Assembly (NCBI RefSeq): GCF_017654505.1
Contig: NC_054564.1
Span: forward strand, 6,432,121 to 6,496,120
DNA from: Polyodon spathula
Lineage: Eukaryota > Chordata > Actinopteri > Acipenseriformes > Polyodontidae
Direction of reading: 5' to 3'
Length of the DNA stretch: 64,000 nucleotides
Shown here piece after piece: positions 25,550-37,966 of this stretch (position 1 is the first letter of the stretch; every line of letters begins with the position of its first letter). A program made the translations under genes and the position numbers. The notes beneath the pieces were generated by a model. That model ran no database searches. It had not been told where the DNA came from and saw nothing but the letters and a program-made list of their open reading frames with translations.

Positions 25550-28045
25550 ATGAATTTGTTACTACTGGGGTTTCAATCTATCAGTGGCAGCCCCATACCA
25601 TCATTTTAAAAAGCTGGTTTGCAAATGTTGGGGTAAGGACTATTTTAGACATCAGCTGTACCAGTCACTTTGAAAAGCAGGGAAGCAACACCGTGTCACC
25701 TCTGTGCTAGTATTTGGTCACATGGGTATTTATTAGCGGCACTCAAATGAACTTTCTATAGGACTAATTCATGTGGCTCTGAGGTAAACCCTTAGGTCAA
25801 GATGAAAAGACATTTGTAAATGTTTTTGCTAGTGCATATCTTTATATATAGAACATAAAACAGTGTCTGATATTCAATGCAATAACCAGTCAGCAAGCCT
25901 GAATATAAACGGAACAGCAATTTCATTGCTAGGAAAAGATTAGGGTTTATCCAGCTATTAGCTGTACCTGGAATTAAGACACAAATTGCTTTTATTTTAT
26001 TTTTATTCCACAAAGAGTTAGAATAAACAGCTAGGGCCAATACTTTTGCATCACCTTACACAATTAACTAATTCTGCTTCATAAAGTCAAGTGAAACCTG
26101 CTTGAATAATGTTACGTTAACATATGGAATGTAGTTCTCCATTTACTTAACGAAAAAAACTGACAATTTTAAAATGTGACATTTCGAAATCTAATATGAA
26201 ATACTGTACTACTATTATGGCTTCCAGTATATGTTTGCGATATCATGTTGTAGTTTCTTTGATTACATGATGTTAAATAAAATATCTAAATTATCTTCAT
26301 ATAGTTTTTTTTTTCTAAAGTATGTCTCAATACTAAAATTCTAGGTAATGCAAAACTTATGGCCATAGCTGTATATGTACAATAATACTGTTGAGCAACT
26401 GCAATGTTAATATTACCAGTGCAATATGTTTTATGTATTTAAATGTTAGCAATGTAAAGGTGGCTACCGGCTACTAGAGTGATTTCCATAAAGGCTTAAG
26501 AAGATTAAGCTTGAAGAGACACCATTAAATATGATCAGGTTGCATGTGTTCAGATCCTGCCTGCACTTTGTAAGCGGGGGATTACAGCTGGATTCTGGGT
26601 TTCATGAGGCTGCATTTCTGCACATGCCCGATGTGCCGAGACACGGAGCTCAGCCTCTGCAAGCTCTCAGACATCCAAGTTTGCCTGTTCAGGAACTGTG
26701 AATTCCACAGTGGTGAGGGAAGCTGCTACAAACACAAGTGCACCCCCCTCTCCACAGCCTCCCGGACATCTCCCACTGCAAAGCTCAGGAAAGTCTGCCG
26801 TCCCCCACTGCAAAATTCCCTTTCTCCCAATAGCGGCTGTATTTGAAACTCTTTATAAATACATTTTAGGCTGAGGGTGTTAAGATCCACCACTATGATT
26901 AAAATAGACCTTGTTGTGTTAAGAATTACTTTTTCATGCTTTGTTGTTTTGAAATCTAGTTTTCAAACGTCTGTATTGATATACAGTCTGGTTCTGGGGG
27001 ATTGCAATGCATTCCTTAAGCATGTAGACAAGCGATGACATTCATGCAAATAAGACAAACCAGCAATGCAACAGTACCGTGTACAGAGGACGCTAACGTT
27101 GGATCTTATTTCTTCTTTTATTTAAAGTGCCCCATATTATTTCCCCCATTTTTTTTTTTACTGATGGAATCTTTTTTTTTCCTTCTCCCTGTCAGACAGC
27201 AGTTTTCTGATGATGCGTTAGTGGCGACCCATATCAGCCAGTATGGTCCTGCCAAGGACTACTTTTGCTTGTCTTTCTGGATGGTCCATTTTCACGGTCA
27301 AGTGGTTTTGTTTTCCCTAACGCTGAGAATCAGAGCCTTCCTGTTGGCAATCATAAGGACCTGTCTTTACCAGCTCAGAGATCCCAGTGCGCTTGTCTTT
27401 GAAAGGGGTGTGATAGGGCTATGAAATCTACTAGTGGTTATCACTGATAATAAACTTAACATTATTGATTATTTCCAACTGTAATATTTTACATGTAAGT
27501 TGAAATAAAACCACCACGTGATGTTTGGATTTGTGACCACTAGGGGCGCACTTGCAGTGTGCACCTAGTCCTTTCTTCCCATCTGAAAGAGGGCTTATTT
27601 TTATACTGGCCTCAGTACAGAAATTGTACCTTGTTCAGAGGTAAAGGTCAAATACTCTGCATTTAATATACCAGATATTATTGAGAAGGTAACCAGTAAT
27701 ACACTCTGATTTAAAGGCACATTATAGGACAGTAAACGGATTTAAAAAAGCAAATTCAGAGGGTATGCAGTATTCCTAAGGAAACTGAACGAAAATGAAA
27801 AGGATATGCCGAGACACTATCATTGTGAGTTTATGAAAATTCCGTGAGATGGTGAACCTTGTAAGAGAAGCTTCTGCCTAGGTTTCATTTGCTTTAGTAT
27901 CACTGTAAAGCAGAAATCATATTTGTATATGTATTTATTTGTCTGATGCAGGATGCCTTTCTCCCTAACTGGAAAAGGGAAGTGTTAAAATGGCTCCCAC
28001 CAACACAGAAAATAGGAATTTTAATATTCCTTCTGTAGTCTAAAC
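25550..28045. other. Intergenic DNA, no gene recognised
   Basis: No supported exon. The longest open frame (27035-27424, plus) has a T/Phe-rich start and no recognisable domain. A near-CTCF word, CCACTAGGGGCGCAC, lies at 27537-27551. Confidence 0.4.
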
Positions 28046-28378
28046 CAGTGGTTCTCAACCCTGGTCCTGGGGAAACACTCCACTGCTGGTTTTTGTTCCA
28101 ACCAAGCACTCAATTACATAATTGAACCCTTAACTGAACTAATAATTTGTCTAATCTGAGCTTTTTAAATAGAGTAGCTTATAAAAAGTTGAAGAATTTA
28201 TGTTCATTATACAATTTTATACCTAAAGTGAAATCTCCATCTGTTTAAAATAATTAAAAAGCTCAGATTTGGCTAATTATTAGTTCAATTAAGGGTTCGG
28301 TTGTGTAATTGAGGGCTTGGTTGGAACATCTCTTGGGGTTGGGCAGTGTTCCCCTGGGACCAGGATCCAGAAACATTA
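28046..28378. mobile_element. hAT-like fold-back MITE
   Basis: The left end begins CAGTGGTTCTCAACCCTGG, typical of hAT non-autonomous elements. The two halves are imperfect inverted repeats. TTCCAACCAAGC, CTCAATTACA, GAACCCTTAA and CTGAGCTTTTTAA on the left all recur as reverse complements at 28245-28335. The right terminus is mutated and no clean 8-bp duplication remains, so the copy is old. Confidence 0.8.
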
Positions 28379-29598
28379 TTATAAATGGCTGTCTGTGCAG
28401 CACAGGGTCAGTGAACAGCTTTGGGATTCAGTGATATAAATTGTATTCCACTCTCTCATGTCTAGTGCAGGTATTGTGTTCTGTGGTAGAGGCAGGGAAG
28501 ACATCAGCTGTGCTGCCTATTTCATAATGTCTTAACAATACAGCACAGAGACATTTCTAGGTAGTTTTGGTCTTCAGCAATATAGAAAGTAACAGGTGAA
28601 AATGTTACGTACTATTGGCCAACATTACTAGGCATTTACCCATGAAAATATTGGCCTTGTAATAGGAAAAAAAATAATAATAATTTGACTGTTACAAATG
28701 ACCTTAGTTGTTTCTTACCCTGAAGTTAATGGTTAGGAATCTGTTTGTTATACCTTCACTAGGACCGAAGCCAAAAAACATAAATTCTCATTAACTGTAG
28801 AAATACTGAAACAAACTTGACAGAATCAACGTTGAACAAAATACTTTTTTTTTTTTTTTTTTTTTTACAACATTATATTAATAGTTAGGGGTGCATTCTA
28901 ATTAACTTTATTTAGTAAATCCGCACTTATTAAACTAAACTTTACATTATACAATAGTTTGTTGTGTAAACCTATAATGAAGATTAGGATATAAAGTCGG
29001 ACAATATTGTTATTTTTCTCTATTTTTTTAACAAACTAATCAGGAAATCACCTGTTATTTCATTGGGCCATTTCCCTTTCGCGTTACCGTAGCTATACCA
29101 AACCAACTAGAGCTTTGACTGCTTTTGTATCAGTGATTATAGGTAGATATAATGCAAAGAAAACGCGCTCCAGCAGTTTTTCATGGGGACCTGACATCGC
29201 GAACACTGTTCGGATTAGATACATGATATGTCTCTTGTAATTGTTCCAGTTTGAAAGCATCTCTCTTAATTACATTTTCGTGAGGAAATGCTGAGGTATT
29301 TTCGGGTTAATTAGTGCGGTAACAGCGGGGACAATTGTTTGAATGAGGTCCTCAAAGCACTTGGCTTGAGTCAATACCTATAATATAGGCCAACTGTCAA
29401 GCAGCAAATTAGAACAGCTTTACCTACACATGTATGTAATTTGTTGCTAATGTATATGTAACACCGTAAGTATTGTACAGATTAGTTTTCTTTTGTATTT
29501 GAACTAAAAGAACCAAACATTACAAAATGAAGGTTTAAAAAAAATACAAATTAACACATCATTTTACCAGATTTGGACTTGGAAATGAAGCTAAATAT

Positions 29599-29599
<1 letters not shown>
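28379..29599. other. Intergenic DNA upstream of fgf17, no gene recognised
   Basis: No exon is supported. A T run lies at 28845-28866. Around 29240-29360 the text is less repetitive, with TTAATTA homeodomain-type words. It could be a conserved element, which cannot be judged without alignment. Confidence 0.35.

Positions 29600-29658
<59 letters not shown>
29600..29658. repeat. (AC)n microsatellite
   Basis: About 29 uninterrupted AC dinucleotides, roughly 1.5 kb upstream of the fgf17 start codon. Confidence 0.95.
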
Positions 29659-29661
<3 letters not shown>

Positions 29662-29899
29662 TAGAATAATGAAATTACGTGATTCTATCGCGTTAGATGT
29701 AGAAGGGTGTCAAATAGAACACAAACAAACAAACAAAAACGTTCTCTGTGGGATACTGCGCTGTGTTCAGTGCGCTTGAGTCACTGGCTGTCACGTTTGC
29801 CGTGTTGCCAACCGAACCCCCCAGCTATAAATATCTACAGACATGATGAATTAAATTAGCAGAAAGTGTATTCAAAGCACCTTCAGCATCTTGTAGTTT

Positions 29900-31131
29900 C
29901 TTAATCCGTTTTAAATGCATATATTGCCACACCCCCCAACAATTAGGAAAGTGTTATAAAACGGGAGACTTAAAGACGCTGGCGCTCAGTAAGCTACTGT
30001 ATGCCGAGTATGATGCTAATTGTGGTGATTCGTTTCTAGATATTTTATTTACGTGTTTTAATGCAGTCTGTTCAGCTCTATGTTGTAATACGTTTTCTTA
30101 AGGTAGAAGCTACATGGTGCCTTTTTTTAATGTCGATGATATTCTTAATTAAAGAAATGGATACATAAATATATATTTCTCACTTTGGGGGGTTTGTAAG
30201 TGCAAAAGCATGTGAAACTTCTGGAAAATAGCCCTATATGTTAGGATCGTGTTCTAGTATGATTGTAACGCTGTAAAGAATCCCCAACACGAGGTAAATG
30301 CGTTCTGGGTTTCCATGCACTGGAATCAGCGCGCTGTCCCTTTAAGGTGCCCGTGGATAAATGTTTGCAAAAGAGATGGCTCTGGGCAGGGATTTGCTAC
30401 GCAGCATGTCATTAGCCCCCCACGGGAGCCAGTAGCCAACACTTTAAAACTGATGGGCTTTCCAGGGTGACACCAGTTAGTTCGTTGGCAAATACCCACC
30501 CACAAAACCCCCATCCCCACCCCCTCTCGCAAGCCACAGCCTCGTTCCGTTTCAGTTCGCACCCTAGTTTAATAGTGAATCACCGCACGGGGCTAGAGGC
30601 AAGGAAACATTTTCCTCGGACTGATCAGGGGGGTGGGGACCCATTGACAGGCTATAGCAATACCGGATGGAATACAGATAGTGCCATTATTCGTTTAGAG
30701 CATTGAAGAATCGTACGCTTTGATTCGGGCGCAAAGCGCAACTGCTAAGGATCATGGATTTGAAAAGTTCTTCGAGTTAAAATAATCCCACTTTTGATGA
30801 AAGTGAATGACAGGCGCAGACTGGCTTGTCGTTGCTTGACGGGGCTAGCACTATGTAACCAGTGAATGCACGATTCAATTGACTGGTATACAAAAGAAGT
30901 AATAAGTGCCATTACCTTACCATGCGTTTTTATGGATTTATGATATTTGAGAATTTATTGTAATTGCTCAGCTACGGCAGGTTGTGTTTAAGCCCAGCCC
31001 CGGACGGTTTGGATACATTGTGCACAGTTATTCATGTTATCGAGTTAGTCGAAGTGCTGATTTGGGGTTTCGGTCCAGTTTTGGGATTTGAGAATCACTG
31101 CGGGACAGACTCAGCCGGAAGGACAGCAGCT
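29900..31131 (+). promoter_or_regulatory. Probable fgf17 promoter and 5' UTR region
   Basis: This block directly precedes the fgf17 ATG and is richer in CG dinucleotides than the surroundings (for example 30300-30360 and 30520-30740). A TATAAAA word occurs at about 29955. No single TATA/initiator pair can be chosen. The start codon context (gcagctATGt) has a purine at -3. Confidence 0.4.
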
Positions 31132-31572
31132 ATGTACGCACACGGCTGCATTTACATGTAAGAGATTTCCTTACCTTTTCAGATTCTGCAAAAGAGCACT
31201 GCCTGAGACCAAGACCTCTGTATTTGATTTTAATGTAGTCTTTAATTGTTTTGTTTTTTTTTAAATTTCTGTAGATCTCTCCATTTCCTTGTGCTGTGGT
31301 GCAATGCGCAGGTGAGTTGTGTGAATAAAATCAGCATCCAGTGCTTTATAATACCCATTGTTATGCAGGCTACTAACCTGTGCTGTGTGTTTATGGGTGT
31401 CATTGTTATTGTCGCACAATTCATTATTGGTTAATTTTTATTTGCTTGGAATATATTTAACATTTTAAGTTATAAAACGGCACTTCAAGTGTCTATTTAT
31501 TTACGTATTTGTTTATGTGTTTATATTTGAAAGCATATACATATTCACAGCATCAATTTTAAGATGTGTTAT

Positions 31573-31622
<50 letters not shown>

Positions 31623-32223
31623 GTTTAAGATTCCTTGCTAAAGAATGTCTTACAATTATCAATTAGCATCTCCACGTATTTTTGTTAAATTAGTTCATAT
31701 TATAATAACAGGTAACCGATATTAGTGAAATAAATGCGTTATGTGTTAATGTACATTTTCGATTAATCTATCTAAATCGCTTGTTTCGCTCAATAGGCGC
31801 AACCTCACACTGCATCTATATTGGCATGTGTAATTTTTTAAATTATTTTATATACATTAAAAAAAAAACTGATTTAGCGCAGTCAGAATTGATTTTATGT
31901 TTCCCTTTGCAAAAAAAAAGGGGGAAAATCACCCGTCTCCTAATTTTAACCAGTATGTGAGGGACCAGGGCGCCGTGACAGACCAGCTGAGCCGTCGGCA
32001 GGTCCGGGTGTACCAGCTCTACAGTAGAACCAGCGGGAAACACGTTCAGATCCAGGGCAGAAAGATCAACGCTAATGCTGAAGATGGGAATACGTTCGGT
32101 AAGAATCCTAAGCCATAGAACAAACATACCGACAGGTGCAACGTGATTCTTGCTGTAGTTCGAAAACTATTATTTTGTGTACTTATATAATAAGCCATTA
32201 GTTGAGACCTCCATCACAGAGCG

Positions 32224-32290
<67 letters not shown>

Positions 32291-35251
32291 ATAATAAAAA
32301 AATAAATAAACAGTATATTTCTATATAAGTCCAGGAGCCCTCATTGCTGTGAAATTACATTCCATTATACAGTATTGGAACATAAATAAACGGAAGTATT
32401 TCAAACTAAAATACCAGATTTCTGTTGTCATTTTGTTGCAGCGAGACTGTATGTGGAAACCGATACATTTGGCAGCCGGGTTCGGATCAAAGGAGCCGAA
32501 AGTGGACACTACCTTTGCATGAACCGCAGAGGAAAACTTGTGGGAAAGGCAAGCCAATCACCTTCTTATCTGCATTAAGCCTTTAAAACCCAGACCATGC
32601 CTTAAATATTGAATAGGCTCAAAACAGGTCTCGTGTGAGCCTCAGCGTGTTTAGGAATTTGGCTGGAACATGTGAGAAATATTGGTCTAAGCTTTATATC
32701 TTTATATAGCTGTTTCGATATACCAGGACCCTGCGCTCTGGTTATGCTATAATGAGGAATCACAAATTAGAACCTTTTTTTTTTTTAAAGTTGAACTGAT
32801 AGTACAATTCGGTGGGGTGTACATCACTAGTTTACCATGTGCCAATTTTATATATATATAATAATAAAAAAAATAGTTGCCTTCTGTTCTGGGACGACAT
32901 TTTAAAAGATAAAAAATGCATGGGCTTATAGACATTTAATACATCGGCCATTTCAATAATACAAAACAACCGTCCAAGCTGATTCAACACTGAAGAAACA
33001 TTTTTTTGATTCACTCTTTTATGTGTATCAGCTTAAACCAGGTGTCTGTTGCAATAATAAACTGGTAAGGTAACCACGTCCTGACGTTACTAAACTGGGG
33101 GGGGGTAACCCTTTAGTCTCTTCCGGTGAAGTTCAGAAAGTATAGCTTGAAATGGACTGTGCCACAATGAGAGTTCCTTTGAAATGATTTGCTGATCAGG
33201 CAGGGCCTGTGAGACTCCACGCTATACAGCATGGCTCACTCTGGTCTGTGGGTAACACTAAGATATAGATTATAGGTCAGAATAGTTGCTCCCTCCGTCA
33301 TAGTCCCACATAGAATAGACTGCGCTCTCCCAGAAATGCAATATTAAGTAATAGTTAGAGATCTCTGTTCCACTAATGGTCCTTTCTGTTAAGTTGTGAG
33401 GCAAGAAGCCAGTCCTACAGACAGACAAGGACCAGCTTCCTCATGCATTTAATGTCTGTTTGTGTGTGTGTGTGTGTGTGTGTCTGTGTGTTTGATTATG
33501 TAAGGTGTTGAAACTGCATTTAACATGTTAACTCCTGCTCCGTTTGATTCATTTGAAACCTGAATGTTTGAAACACTTGCAAGCCAAGTGTGAAAACACC
33601 CAGAACACAAATAACAGCTTTGATATGATAGTGTAGCTGCTGTTCCTGTTTGTGGGACTATACTGAAGTACTATGAAGTTATCTGTTTGTTGCATGGTCA
33701 TAGTCACAGACCACCACATCTAAATTATTACCTAATCCAGCTGTATATATATATATATAGTTTGTTCTGGATTTATGATCACAACAGCTATAGGAAGAGT
33801 AACAGCATGAACTAGGCTAACATGTGGAACTGTACTGGGATCAGAAGCTGCTACTTTAGCTTAGCTGAGATCCCTGTGGAAAGTTACAACAGGGGCACAT
33901 GCACAAACAAAACTGGGTATTAACAAGTGGATGGACCTGTGCTGTAGGGGAGAAGCCTCAGGATGCTTTGCAGCGGATAATAAAGCAACCACAGTGATAT
34001 CGCTACTGTCCAGGATTTTGTATGATCTAATAATTCAAGGATGGAAATAAGACTCCTATTGCACAGCAGTTTTACTCATTCCAGGAGGTTTATTAGCCCC
34101 AGTGTATAGGTAACAAGCTCAGGTGTCTTATTAAATAGTAAAACGAGGAATGGATCAAACTGCTATGCAATGGGAGTCTTATTTCCAGCCCCGTATACAG
34201 CTGCCCTTTAGCTCTACGTTAATCATACCAGTGTTTTTACCCTGTGTCTGTGTCTTCAGACTCAAAGGTCAAACGTGTACTTCCTGCTGGGAAATGGAAA
34301 AAAGGAATCAATGTTTTCTGACCAGAAAGAGAAATTGTGTATTGTAATGGGTTTAAAGTCAATACATTACTCATAGCAACAGTGGTATGAAGATATCTTA
34401 ACTGTTTCGTAGCCAGACCAAAAAAAAAAAAAAAATCTAATAGCCAAACCATCCACAGAGCTGGCAAACATGTTTTTGAATGGCTCTATAGTCCTGCTAT
34501 ACAGCCACATATACTCCAGGTCCTGGAATGTATTATGCTTTCTGGGAACTCACAGCTGGCCAGATGTTGCTTCTGTCATGTAAGTATCCGGTTTTCAGTA
34601 AACGATTTTTGCTGATAAATACCTGCTGAATTTAATGTTCCAAGTTACCTGCATTTATTTGAGAATAATAAAATCAGAATCTCCACTTGTTTTTATTTTG
34701 AACTCCATTTCTCAACATCCCCATATAATGCGTTTTGCTTTATTGATGTTAATATTACATTACAGTTTGTGTATACAGATTATTTACCTGTTTCTATTGT
34801 GGGACATGGGCTGGAGGGTTGTTTTAATCGGTTTTTACCTGTTTCATGGTCCTGAAAATAAGTGCCGATAAGTACCCTTATTTTTTTTTAATGCCGAAAA
34901 TCAGAACCCCTAATTATAAGCTATACTTTTTATTAATATTTATATTTATTCTTTTTTTTTCAGCCATCTGGAAAAAGCAGAGAGTGCCTCTTTACAGAGA
35001 TTGTCTTGGAAAACAACTACACAGCGTTTCAAAACGCGAAATATGAAGGCTGGTACATTGCTTTCACGAGGAAGGGGCGGCCGAAGAAAGCGTCCCAAAC
35101 CAGAGAGCACCAGAGGGAGGTCCACTTTATAAAACGGCTCCACAAAGGCCCATTGCCTTTCCCCAACGAGAGACACAAACACTTTGACTTCATCAGCTTT
35201 GCTCAGCAGAAACGGGCCAAGCGCAACAGAAAATCACAGACTTTACCTTAA
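31132..35251 (+). CDS. fgf17: Fibroblast growth factor 17 (FGF8/17/18 subfamily), five coding exons
   Basis: Coding exons: 31132-31157, 31275-31311, 31921-32098, 32442-32548, 34964-35251 (stop TAA 35249-35251). They join in phase to 211 aa; human FGF17 is 216. The two tiny first exons encode a signal peptide of about 21 residues (MYAHGCIY, then a hydrophobic LHFLVLW core), the usual exon layout of this subfamily. Exon 3 begins [18 protein letters not shown], then [20 protein letters not shown], which is FGF17 almost word for word rather than FGF8 or FGF18. The beta-trefoil core follows, with [18 protein letters not shown], cysteines at about 106 and 124, ENNYTAF (N-glycosylation site near 134), and the basic heparin-binding stretch RKGRPKK (152-158). 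The tail is basic ([12 protein letters not shown]). It is a secreted ligand for FGF receptors, with known roles in midbrain-hindbrain and forebrain patterning. Synteny with npm2 supports fgf17; the fish paralogue fgf24 is the main alternative. Intron 4 uses a GC donor. Confidence 0.95.
31574..31621. repeat. Poly-T tract in fgf17 intron 2
   Basis: 48 consecutive T, about 300 bases upstream of the exon 3 acceptor. It may be length-polymorphic or partly a sequencing artefact. Confidence 0.9.
32225..32288. repeat. (TA)n microsatellite in fgf17 intron 3
   Basis: About 32 TA units between exon 3 and exon 4, 154 bases before the exon 4 acceptor. Confidence 0.95.
32549..34963 (+). other. fgf17 intron 4 with a GC-AG boundary
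   Basis: The exon 4 codons CTT GTG GGA AAG are followed directly by gcaagc, and exon 5 starts CCATCTGGA after a strong t-rich tract and cag. The homologous junction in other FGF17 proteins is GK|PSGK, so the boundary is fixed by protein homology. No GT occurs at or beside the junction. AAG|GCAAGc matches the strong consensus of known GC-AG introns. The intron is 2415 bases long and contains a short (TG)n tract at 33459-33490. Confidence 0.85.
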
Positions 35252-35519
35252 CGGTATTCAAAGTGTAAATAGGACTGGTTTGTCTCATAGCTTTTTTATT
35301 TTTATTGTTATTAAAAAATATATTTATTTTTTTATACTTAAATCCTTTTAAGTAACAACATTTTAATTAAAACGAAAAGGTCATTACAGTATGTAAACGT
35401 CGAAATTAATGTATATAATTAATATTACTGTATTTGTCAATGCTTCCCAGCGAGAAGGACACAGCAAAGGAAATATGATCCAGCAATAAATGTATATATT
35501 TGGGCATAAGCTATTCTAT

Positions 35520-35556
<37 letters not shown>

Positions 35557-35643
35557 CTAGGCAAATATTTCTACAGAAAAAAAAGAGGCAGGAAAGAGGC
35601 GATTTCATTGAAGAAATAAAAAATCCTTAGTGGTCAAAATAAA
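35252..35643 (+). terminator. fgf17 3' UTR and poly(A) signals
   Basis: AT-rich sequence after the stop codon, with AATAAA at 35485-35490, 35615-35620 and 35638-35643. Several ATTTA-like words (35315-35335) could be instability elements. A 34-base T run lies at 35521-35554. Which signal is used cannot be decided here. Confidence 0.55.
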
Positions 35644-36449
35644 GTTAACCCAGGTGAATACTTCACAGTGATTAGGATGAGAAGGCATTAATGGAAGCCG
35701 AGTAAAAGGTTCAGAAATGTAGAAAGCATTTCTTGCACATGCATGATACAGCCCACCAAGCAGTAACATGTAAGACACTAAGGAACAGTAAAATAATTAT
35801 AATAATTATCTCCTATTAAATAAGATCCCTGTAGTAGGGCTATTGGCTGATAACATCAAGCCCTCATCTTTCACAGAGCGAGAACTTGCCGGTCATAGGC
35901 AACGCAGGCGATGTCTGTATCGACCACTGTCCTCCTGACACACACAAGTGGAGATGACTATAATTCTGGAGTAAACCACAACTGGATTTTACAGAGGTGC
36001 AGAATCAGCCTGGATTACATCAACTATCTTGTGCTGGGATATACCGTAAAAATAAGATGCAATCCTGGGGGATTCCCTGGTACTGTAAAATACAGGAACG
36101 TCCGGGATTGGTTTATCCCGGCAGGGTACTGGTTGATCAAATCCGCCTCTTGTCCCAGGTGAATTTAACAACACTAAGTGGTTTTAGGATAAGCACTCAA
36201 CTCCTGTCCATATTCAGCAGACTCATGTGGGGTCTTTCTACCTCCTGCATGGGAAGTGTTAATCCTACCAATGCTGTAGCTGGCTTTATCCCAGTCAAAG
36301 TGAACACAAAGTTTGGAAACCTGAACCAACTTCTGCATTTTAACTCAAATTAATTTCCTCTTGGTCCGGCATAATAAAAGACTGATGGATTGTCACATGT
36401 TTGCAAGCATGCCAGTCTTTAGATTCAACTACTGTTCAACCAGTTTTTA

Positions 36450-36780
36450 ACAGGGTTGGTCAAGCTGTTGCGTCATCATGCTTTCCTTTTGTGAAGCAAC
36501 ATTTGGAATCATAAGATCAATAGAAAAGTTATTTTGGCCCTTGTCCTCACAGATCATATCGTTAATCCCTGGGATCGGCCGAGTTGCCCTTCCCTGTAGT
36601 GCAGTAATGTCTTCTTTTGTAGTGAGGTTTCCTAAACTGGACACACTATCTAACTAGAGCATTATATAAATCTTAGCATAACGTTCTTAAACTTTTGGCA
36701 GTATATCAATATGCTTTTTTAATTGCCTCGTCAACTATTTCTTAAAAGTCTTTTGTTCCTTAAATAAGATATTTTTACCA
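36450..36780 (-). mobile_element. CR1-like LINE fragment
   Basis: On the minus strand, between 36680 and 36600, DLYNALVR and CVQF appear, the CR1 reverse-transcriptase C-terminal words (LYNALVRPHLEYCVQFW). They are followed in another frame by LTTKEDITALQGRATRPIPG, like the family's KRDIELLERVQRRATKM. Upstream, EAIKKAY continues the match. Frameshifts and stops show an old, dead fragment. Confidence 0.65.
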
Positions 36781-36784
36781 ATTT

Positions 36785-37928
36785 GAAAATAGCATTAAAT
36801 TGGTTCGAGGCACTTTTGAGTGCTGGGTTTTTTGTTTTTTTTTTCTATCCTGAATCTAAGCATCTCGGTTTACGTGATTGAAGTCGCACCATATCATTTC
36901 TGTTCTTTAAGAGGCTTTACCCAGATAAATTGCATAATTTGAGCTGCCAAGCGCACTCTGTCCAAAACACACCCTGAGGCTGTTTTTTTACTAAGCTGCT
37001 ATTCTGTGGCACAACACAGAATGAAGCCCCTTTTCACACTGCAGTTGTTGTTCAGTACTTAACATCATGTTAAACTGCCTGAAAGGGTGTCCAGTTATTT
37101 AATACCTCTGACGATAAGTTGAGAATTTCAGACCTGACACTTGGATGACCACAAACTGTCGTTTTAATGAAACAATAAGCAGTGGGAACATACTCGATTG
37201 AAAGAAGATCAGGGTGGCTGGTTTCAAACACAGCAGAATGTCAAAATGTATCTTTTCTAGAAATGAACAACACCTAGATGGGGGGGGGGGGAGTGAGGGA
37301 TGTATGTATTACTCATTTAACCCCAATCAGACTTCTTGCTCAGTAGCTATATTGGGATGAACAGATAGACGACAGGAGGCACCCCAAATCTATTTACTAG
37401 AGATGCAGAAGTACAGGATGGGTTATTTGCTCTTCCACTGAACCCCTAAAAAAATTGGTTTCTGCAGTGGCACCTGCCGAGACTGGTATCGCATACAATG
37501 CAGTTGAATGTTGATTAGCCTGTTGACAGTACTGAATCGCTCTTGTGTCTTGAGTTCCGGACCAGAGTTGTTAAGCTGCTGCGTGTTAACTGCAAGCTGC
37601 AGGCTGCGAGATCAAAGCGCTGGAATAAGACCCGCCATGTATTAAACTCTAGTGAAAGGATGAAGGCGTCAGGGTGAAGGTAGTAATCATTTTGCTTGGT
37701 TTGGGAAATGAGTCAAATTCTTGTGTTTGCTCTGAATAGACTCCGTGGGGGGGGGGGGTACACCTGTGGGAAAGTAGTGCCTTAAAAACCAATCATCTTA
37801 GAATAGAAGAGAACCTAATGCTGTCGCTACAAAAAAAAAATCACATTTTGTTTTGTTCTCCTTCTCCACCCACTTCTTTTGTTTCATCCTTTCAAATTTG
37901 TGTGTACATGGTGTGATTTGAACCGGCT

Positions 37929-37966
<38 letters not shown>

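Noticed and set aside
26604..26846. Cys-rich open frame, plus strand
   Set aside because: Spacing of cysteines fits no zinc-finger or secreted-toxin family, and there is no splice support.
27035..27424. 129-codon open frame, plus strand
   Set aside because: Starts in a T-rich, Phe-rich low-complexity stretch, shows no domain and has no splice or conservation support; chance frame length is possible in 64 kb.
27537..27551. CTCF site CCACTAGGGGCGCAC
   Set aside because: One G short of the core, so the spacing is wrong; weaker than the motifs listed.
35997..36353. 118-codon open frame, plus strand
   Set aside because: No recognisable family, no promoter or splice context, and an overlapping frame on the other strand; likely chance or an old repeat.
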